A DNA stretch of 57,961 bases. Source: JBLHKW01 sp047618565. GTDB lineage: Bacteria; Planctomycetota; UBA1135; GCA-002686595. Both the position numbers and the translations under genes were made by a program. The notes beneath the pieces were generated by a model. The model made no database searches and was not told the origin of the DNA. It saw only the letters and a list, made by a program, of their open reading frames with translations. This document shows, piece by piece, positions 53,117 to 57,961 of this stretch. The first letter of the stretch is position 1; every line of letters starts with the position of its first letter. The stretch lies in assembly GCA_047618565.1 (NCBI GenBank), contig JBLHKW010000005.1, forward strand, positions 1 through 57,961, written 5' to 3'.

Positions 53117-54157
53117 ATGTCCCGTCGAGCCCCCCTAGACGTTCTTGAGCGCCCGCTACGCAACCTGCGCATCTCGGTCACCGATCGCTGCAACCTACGT
53201 TGCGGTTATTGCATGCCCGAGGCGGAGTACGTATGGCTTCCCAAGGAGAAGCTCCTGACCTTCGAGGAAACAGGGCAGCTGGTCGACGCTTTCATCGAGC
53301 TGGGGGTGAACCGCGTGCGCCTTACGGGCGGTGAACCGCTTCTGCGCCGTGGCCTGGCGGGCATGGTTGGGCAGCTACGCCAGCGAAAAGCTCTGCGCGA
53401 CATCGCGCTCACCACCAACGGGCTTCAGCTTGCGGAGCACGCGCTCGACTTGCGCCGCGCGGGTCTGGATCGAGTCACCATCAGTCTCGACACCTTGCAG
53501 CCGGAGCGATACCGCGCCCTCACCCGGCGCGACGGGCTGGAGAACGCCCTGGCCGGGATCCGTGCTGCGTGCGACGTGGGCTTCGCGTCCGTGAAGCTGA
53601 ACACGGTGGTCCTGCGTGGGACCAATGACGACGAGCTGACGGACCTGCTCGAGTTTGCCCGCGCTCACGGGATCGAGGCGCGCTTCATCGAGTACATGGA
53701 TGTGGGCGGCGCCACGCACTGGTCAGCTGAGGATGTGGTCTCGCGCACCGAAATCCTGGAGCGGCTCGAGGCCCATTACGGCTCGATCGAGCGCGAGCAG
53801 CCGCTGCCAGGTGCGGGCAGCGCACCCGCACGACGCTACCGCCTGCCGGACGGCACCCTGTTCGGAGTCATCGCGTCCACGACCCAGCCCTTCTGCGGCA
53901 GCTGCGATCGTTCCCGTCTGACGGCGGACGGGAACTGGTACACCTGCCTCTATTCTCGCCGGGGGGACGACCTGCGCGCGCTGCTGCGAGCGGGCCACTC
54001 CCATGGCGAGCTGGTCGAGCACCTGCGCGCGCGCTGGAGCGGGCGCGACGATCGCGGCGCGGAGGAGCGCCTGGGTATGGCGCAGCGCATTCCACTGGCC
54101 GGGGCCGAGGAACTGCAGCAGGATCCGCACCTCGAGATGCACACCCGCGGCGGCTGA
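53117..54157 (+). CDS. moaA: GTP 3',8-cyclase MoaA (molybdenum cofactor biosynthesis)
   Basis: A 346-residue radical-SAM enzyme from ATG 53117. The N-terminal 4Fe-4S site is CNLRCGYC (residues ~25-32), with RLTGGEPLLR for SAM binding. The C-terminal cluster is CGSCDRSRL near 260 plus a third Cys in WYTCLYS. The chain ends in Gly-Gly, needed in MoaA for catalysis. It converts GTP to 3',8-cyclo-H2GTP, the first step of molybdopterin synthesis, and so links functionally to modABC and the storage protein 13-19 kb away. It stands alone here. Confidence 0.95.
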   Translation: MSRRAPLDVLERPLRNLRISVTDRCNLRCGYCMPEAEYVWLPKEKLLTFEETGQLVDAFIELGVNRVRLTGGEPLLRRGLAGMVGQLRQRKALRDIALTTNGLQLAEHALDLRRAGLDRVTISLDTLQPERYRALTRRDGLENALAGIRAACDVGFASVKLNTVVLRGTNDDELTDLLEFARAHGIEARFIEYMDVGGATHWSAEDVVSRTEILERLEAHYGSIEREQPLPGAGSAPARRYRLPDGTLFGVIASTTQPFCGSCDRSRLTADGNWYTCLYSRRGDDLRALLRAGHSHGELVEHLRARWSGRDDRGAEERLGMAQRIPLAGAEELQQDPHLEMHTRGG

Positions 54158-54167
54158 GCCACGTCGG

Positions 54168-55106
54168 TCAGGGCCTGTGGCGATAACCCAGCTCGTAGTA
54201 CCCGGAGCGCAGGGGAATGGAGACGCTCTGGGAATCGTAGAAGACCCAGCGACCTTCACGCAGTCCCGTGCGGTACTCGCCCTGCTCGCGTAGCTGTCCG
54301 TCGGTGTACCAGGCGCGGTGCGGTCCATGGCGCACCCCGTTCTGATAGTGGGTCTCCGAGCGCGGCGAGCCGTCGGCGTTGGACTCGATCCAGCGCCCGT
54401 CCGGTTGCCCGGCATCGAAGCTGCCCTGGCGCAGGCTGCTGCCGTCCGCTGCCCACTCGAACATCGGGCCGTCCTTCAGACCGTTCGTGTACGAGACAGC
54501 CAGTTTCATGAAGCCGTTTGGGTGCTTCGACGTCCAGGGGCCATCCGGCAGGTCGTCCTTGTAGGCGCCCCGTTCCATGACCTCACCGTTCTCGTGCCAG
54601 TATGTCCAGGCACCCTGGCGCTGGCCGTATTCGTAGCCGCCATCGCTCAAGGGCTGCTCCGGGGCCCACCACTCCAGCCAGCGGCCGTGCTTGCTTCCGT
54701 CGATGGTGGCGCCCTCTGCGCGCACCTCGCCGTCGGGCAGGCGCAGGACGATCAGCTCCACCGTCGGGTCGCGCGGCTGCTCGTCGAGCTCGGCATCCTG
54801 GGCTGCTCCTGTCGCCCCGTCGTCCTGGTCGACATCGACCGGAAGCGCCAGCGCGACTCGGGTGCCGTCGGTCTGGAGCGTGCTCCTGATGTCGTGGTTC
54901 GATGCGGCGTAACGCTCCGTGCCGGAGCCTCCCGGTTCGCGGCCCGCGGACGGCTGCAGGGCGGTTCTCAGATCCCCGTCCTCGAGGCCGTCGCCTGCCG
55001 CGCCGTGCTGCGCCTCGGCCGCGAAGGCGAGGTCGTAACGTCGGAAATTCCAGAGCAGGAGCCCCGAGCTCAATAGCAGTACGAGGATGAAGGGGAGTTG
55101 CTTCAA
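54168..55106 (-). CDS. Membrane-anchored MORN-like/YwqK-type repeat protein
   Basis: About 312 residues from TTG 55106, chosen because it begins MKQLPFILVLLLSSGLL, a clean membrane anchor preceded by a G-rich stretch; longer GTG starts up to 55175 are possible. After an acidic linker, residues ~130-300 carry repeats of the form HGRWLEWW, QGAWTYWHENGE, DGPWTSKHPNG and HGPHRAWYTDGQ, spaced 20-25 residues apart, typical of YwqK/MORN_2 proteins. They may bind ligands or protein partners at the envelope. Convergent with moaA. Confidence 0.7.
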   Translation of the reverse strand: MKQLPFILVLLLSSGLLLWNFRRYDLAFAAEAQHGAAGDGLEDGDLRTALQPSAGREPGGSGTERYAASNHDIRSTLQTDGTRVALALPVDVDQDDGATGAAQDAELDEQPRDPTVELIVLRLPDGEVRAEGATIDGSKHGRWLEWWAPEQPLSDGGYEYGQRQGAWTYWHENGEVMERGAYKDDLPDGPWTSKHPNGFMKLAVSYTNGLKDGPMFEWAADGSSLRQGSFDAGQPDGRWIESNADGSPRSETHYQNGVRHGPHRAWYTDGQLREQGEYRTGLREGRWVFYDSQSVSIPLRSGYYELGYRHRP

Positions 55107-55240
55107 CGCGCCTGCCCCCCCCTGGCCACCGTTCCACTCAGCGTCGACGCCGCGCACCACGTGGCGCGTGGCCACGCCGGATGGCGGTGTCGAGGGAGCT
55201 GGGTGAGGAGTGTGGTGGGAAGCATGGGACCGGGTTGGAG

Positions 55241-56422
55241 CTAGTGCGCCCCCTGTGAATCCGGGTCATTGGCATCCTGGAGCGACGCCACGTGTCGAGT
55301 CACGAGCGGGTCCACCAGCCTGGCGATCGGCGAGCCCGGATGCGCGAGTCCGTGGACCATCCCTTCCGTGTCCACGATGATCGTCGAGGGCCAGTCGTCG
55401 ATCTTCCAGGCGGCGCGTGCACCCTCCGTGTTTACCGGTTCGTAGGCCTCGTGCCAGACGACTCCGTGCTCCACCCAGCGCACACGGTGGTTGTCGCGGT
55501 CAGAGTCCCCGTTGACACCGATGAGCGCAAACGGAGTGTCCCAGTGGCGCTTCACGAGTTCCCGCAGTGCGTCGAGTGACCGATCCTCTTCGTGATGGTC
55601 AGTCTCCCGGCGCCAGAAGTGGATGACCACCACCTGACCGCGGAAATCCGATAGACGGATCTCGTTCCCGGCGACGTCGCGCGTCACGAACTCGGGCGCG
55701 GGCTGTCCAATAGCCAGATTTTCGTCGCGCCAGATGGCGCGCGCGGCCATGCGCGCAGCCTGGCTCCCGACGAACCGCAGCCGGATTCGGTCGTGGATCT
55801 GACGCGCTCGCGCGACGTCGGTCGGGTCGTCGCTGCGCGAGAGGTGTCGGGCCTGGACCAGGAGGATCTCGGCTGCGGATCGGTCGACGCCCGCGCTGGC
55901 GGCCAGTCGTTCGAGCAGGCCCAGTGCGACCTCGCGACCGAGCGCGTCGGTAGGCGGGCGTGCCTCACGCTCGAGGTGTCCCAGGATATCGAAGGTCCGG
56001 TCGCCCAGGCGACCGGACCAGAGGTTGATCCAGCGATCGTACAGCCGAAGCTTCGTACGCGCTTCGGCGGCGGAGTAGGCGCGCTGCCGTCGGCCCGGTG
56101 GGCCATCACGGCGAGAGCGCGCTGTGTCGAACATCTCGATGCACCACTCGGTTGCAGACAGGCTGCCTCTACCTGAACGGCGCAAGGCGCGTGCGAAGGT
56201 GCGCCTCGCGTGTTCAGTCGCGGCACCCTCGATGGGTACGTCATCCCTGGGTGTTTGCAGTAGACGTCGGTCGCCGCCGCGATCGGCGCGGTCCGACTGA
56301 ACCGGCGAGGGCGCGCTTCGCCCTTGAACCGTCTGCTTTGCCACAGGTGCCTGCGCCCAGGCTAGCCCGAGCGTCGACATTGTCGCCAGCGTTGCACCGA
56401 GCATGCTCACATAGTGCTGCAT
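55241..56422 (-). CDS. Secreted thioredoxin-fold protein without redox cysteines
   Basis: About 393 residues from ATG 56422 with GGAG upstream; a signal peptide ends near residue 24 (LAWA). A helical region of ~200 residues precedes an AhpC/TSA-like thioredoxin fold (IGQPAPEFVTRDVAG, IRLSDFRGQVVVIHFW). Where a redoxin has WCxxC the sequence is FWRRETDHH (near 268), so no catalytic Cys is left. The domain may serve as a binding module. It follows an oppositely oriented moaA region and precedes a GGDEF-like gene on the same strand. Confidence 0.7.
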   Translation of the reverse strand: MQHYVSMLGATLATMSTLGLAWAQAPVAKQTVQGRSAPSPVQSDRADRGGDRRLLQTPRDDVPIEGAATEHARRTFARALRRSGRGSLSATEWCIEMFDTARSRRDGPPGRRQRAYSAAEARTKLRLYDRWINLWSGRLGDRTFDILGHLEREARPPTDALGREVALGLLERLAASAGVDRSAAEILLVQARHLSRSDDPTDVARARQIHDRIRLRFVGSQAARMAARAIWRDENLAIGQPAPEFVTRDVAGNEIRLSDFRGQVVVIHFWRRETDHHEEDRSLDALRELVKRHWDTPFALIGVNGDSDRDNHRVRWVEHGVVWHEAYEPVNTEGARAAWKIDDWPSTIIVDTEGMVHGLAHPGSPIARLVDPLVTRHVASLQDANDPDSQGAH

Positions 56423-56671
56423 GGTGGGAGTCTCCAAACTTCCCGCGGCTCCGACAGGCGGAACCGGACCACATGGACCTTATTCCCCGCGCCTGATTCT
56501 TAACCCTAGGCCGTTTGGTGTCGAAAGTCCCGCACTTGTTCCGTCGCTTCGTACGGCTTTACGCCGAATATGGACGGGCTACCGTCCAGGGCCGTGCGGG
56601 GGCGTCTCGGCTTGCGGATCTGCGGCGACATTCGCGGGCGTGGCGGGTCGCAAGGACTCGCCGGCGGAGTG

Positions 56672-57685
56672 CTATCCCGCTTCCTTGCGCAGGTTCACGT
56701 TCGCCTGGAAGATGTTCTGCATCAGCTCACGCTTCAGCTCGGCGTGAGCATCTTCCATCGAAAGCCCCTGGACGTCGCGGTAGACCGACGAGAGGCCAGG
56801 GTCCACGTCCTTGAGCACGCGTAGCCGGGTGAGCTCCTGCTCGGTCAGCCCGAGGGATTTCGTGACCTTGGACAGTCGTCGGCGCAGCTGATCAATCTCG
56901 CTCTGGAAGCCTGGGTCCGGAGCGCTCGAGTCCGTCTGCAGGTGGAGCTTGGTGTCCGCGAGTTCCTCGCGCAGCTGGTCGCGTTCGGCGCGGATCTCCG
57001 CCAGGGCCTGCTCGACGAGATCGTCCGCGAGCCGCGTTGCCGCCGCCTCCAGATCCTCTCCCGCTTCGACGAGCGCGAGCGGACCGCTTCCAAAGCTCTT
57101 GACCGGCGCACCTGGAGCCACACTGCGGCCGCCGTAATGCTTTTCGTAGAGCTGGTAGAGCTCCGTCTCGATGCAGCGATCGCCCCCGCCGGCCTCGGCG
57201 ACCAGCAGGCCTTCCTCGGCGACACGGATGAGCGTCTCGTAGGAGATCGGATCATCCTGTTCGCTGTGGGACATTCCTATGGAGAGGCTGACCCGCAGGC
57301 TCTGCGATCCGGAGCCGAAGGCGAGCTCGCGCGTTCCCTTCAAGAGACGCTCGGCAAGGAAACGGGCCGACTCGGCGCTGGTGTGCGGCACCACCGCGAG
57401 GATGCGGTCACCGTCCAGGCAGCCGAGGAAATCGCTGGCGCGGGTCTCGCTCTTCAGGAGCTCCACCATCGCCAGCAGGATCTCCTCCTTGACCTCCCAA
57501 CCGTGGACGGTGGAGAGGTCGTCCAGTCGGTCGACGAGGATCAGGAAGCATGCGACCGGGAACCCGTAGCGCTGGCCACGGTCGAACTCCACGCGCATCA
57601 GTTGGCGGACTTCCTTCGGCGTGAAGAGCGTCTGGCCCGACTTGCTGAAACTGAGGGTCGATTGCGGGGGCATGCTGATGATCAT
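56672..57685 (-). CDS. Degenerate GGDEF-domain protein with coiled-coil tail
   Basis: About 337 residues from ATG 57685; a longer form from ATG 57838 would add a Pro/Ser-rich tail and share its CCATGG with the cupin start. The N-terminal ~190 residues resemble a diguanylate-cyclase domain (FLILVDRLDDLS, VSLSIGMSHSE), but the GGDEF loop reads LDGDR near residue 90, so cyclase activity is doubtful. The rest is coiled coil (AEIRAERDQLREEL) plus a C-terminal helix. It could be a c-di-GMP or nucleotide sensor. Confidence 0.65.
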   Translation of the reverse strand: MIISMPPQSTLSFSKSGQTLFTPKEVRQLMRVEFDRGQRYGFPVACFLILVDRLDDLSTVHGWEVKEEILLAMVELLKSETRASDFLGCLDGDRILAVVPHTSAESARFLAERLLKGTRELAFGSGSQSLRVSLSIGMSHSEQDDPISYETLIRVAEEGLLVAEAGGGDRCIETELYQLYEKHYGGRSVAPGAPVKSFGSGPLALVEAGEDLEAAATRLADDLVEQALAEIRAERDQLREELADTKLHLQTDSSAPDPGFQSEIDQLRRRLSKVTKSLGLTEQELTRLRVLKDVDPGLSSVYRDVQGLSMEDAHAELKRELMQNIFQANVNLRKEAG

Positions 57686-57823
57686 GGAAGCCCGGCCGCC
57701 GGGGGGGGCGGAGGGGCTTGGGTCCACGCTGGCTGTCGACCGCCGGATGGGTGCGCCTTGAGCCTGAGCTTGTTCTTTGCGGCTTCCCCCCATGGGGCCC
57801 GGGGACGGGGTGCTCGGTGGTGC

Positions 57824-57829
57824 TACACT
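57824..57829 (+). promoter_or_regulatory. -10-like TACACT of the cupin gene
   Basis: TACACT ends 7 nt before ATG 57837, the same leaderless spacing as at ATL, moaA, modA and the methyltransferase gene. Confidence 0.4.
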
Positions 57830-57836
57830 TCGACCC

Positions 57837-57961
57837 ATGGGCTTCCTCAACTCTGCTGGTTCTCGTCGTTTTCGTCCCGAAAAGATGCAGAAGGTCAACC
57901 TGTTTGAGACGGACCAGATGTTCTGTGACATCTACTGCCTCGAGCCTGGCCAGGCCCAGGC
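57837..57961 (+). CDS. Cupin-domain protein, 3' truncated
   Basis: The frame from ATG 57837 is open to the window end (41 codons). It reads FRPEKMQKVNLFET, then DQMFCDIYCLEPGQAQ, a typical entrance to a small cupin 2 barrel just before its metal-binding His motif. A second ATG at 57885 is possible. The gene is divergent from the GGDEF-like gene. Role unknown; small cupins bind metals or sugars. Confidence 0.6.
   Translation, partial: MGFLNSAGSRRFRPEKMQKVNLFETDQMFCDIYCLEPGQAQ

Overview
The window is GC-rich, densely coded and reads as chromosome of a Planctomycetota-like bacterium (inference from gene content). Indicators are an ECF sigma factor overlapping a membrane Ser/Thr kinase gene, a secreted squalene-oxidase-repeat protein, FG-GAP/UnbV (CRTAC1-type) and sulfatase-superfamily proteins, and many lipoproteins of unknown role. 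No rRNA, tRNA, CRISPR array, transposase or phage gene was seen. GTG and TTG starts are common, neighbours often overlap by 4 nt (ATGA, GTGA, TTGA), and several genes have a -10-like hexamer only 6-8 nt before the start codon, which suggests leaderless transcripts.

Layout. 1-8154: truncated adhesin-like protein, small membrane protein, coiled-coil protein, palindromic element A, ECF sigma plus Ser/Thr kinase, alkyltransferase-like DNA-repair protein, squalene-oxidase-repeat protein and a lipoprotein. 8200-20617: PqiA/PqiB pair and a glycogen block: GH133 debranching enzyme, GT4 transferase, GH57 enzyme and a GT3 synthase-GT35 phosphorylase fusion, chained by TTGA overlaps and divergent from glgC. 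22143-33302: an unusual cluster of four ATP-grasp ligases, two serine esterases and an S51/GATase-like protein that has lost its nucleophile, sharing a divergent control region with glgA and a sulfatase-like gene. 34243-41360: molybdenum locus with modABC, a 202-bp palindromic element, a methyltransferase, both subunits of a MoSto-type molybdenum storage protein, and an ABC-2 exporter. 41624-49408: long coiled-coil protein, M28 peptidase and a pair of dynamin-like membrane GTPases. 49508-57961: an FG-GAP/UnbV/redoxin/TPR reading frame interrupted by one UGA, moaA, a MORN-like protein, a cysteine-less thioredoxin-fold protein, a degenerate GGDEF protein and the start of a cupin gene.

Strongest leads. 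(1) The single in-frame UGA at 51251-51253 is followed at the right spacing by a hairpin with a GGUCG loop, resembling the E. coli fdhF SECIS; the 1176-residue protein may be a selenoprotein. (2) The ATP-grasp/esterase/S51-like/GlgA cluster looks like an uncharacterised amide- or peptide-ligase pathway tied to glycogen. (3) MoSto genes with modABC and a dedicated exporter and methyltransferase suggest molybdate uptake, storage and release. (4) Three palindromic elements have structure consistent with folded nucleic acid. Everything here comes from reading the sequence; no database search was run.
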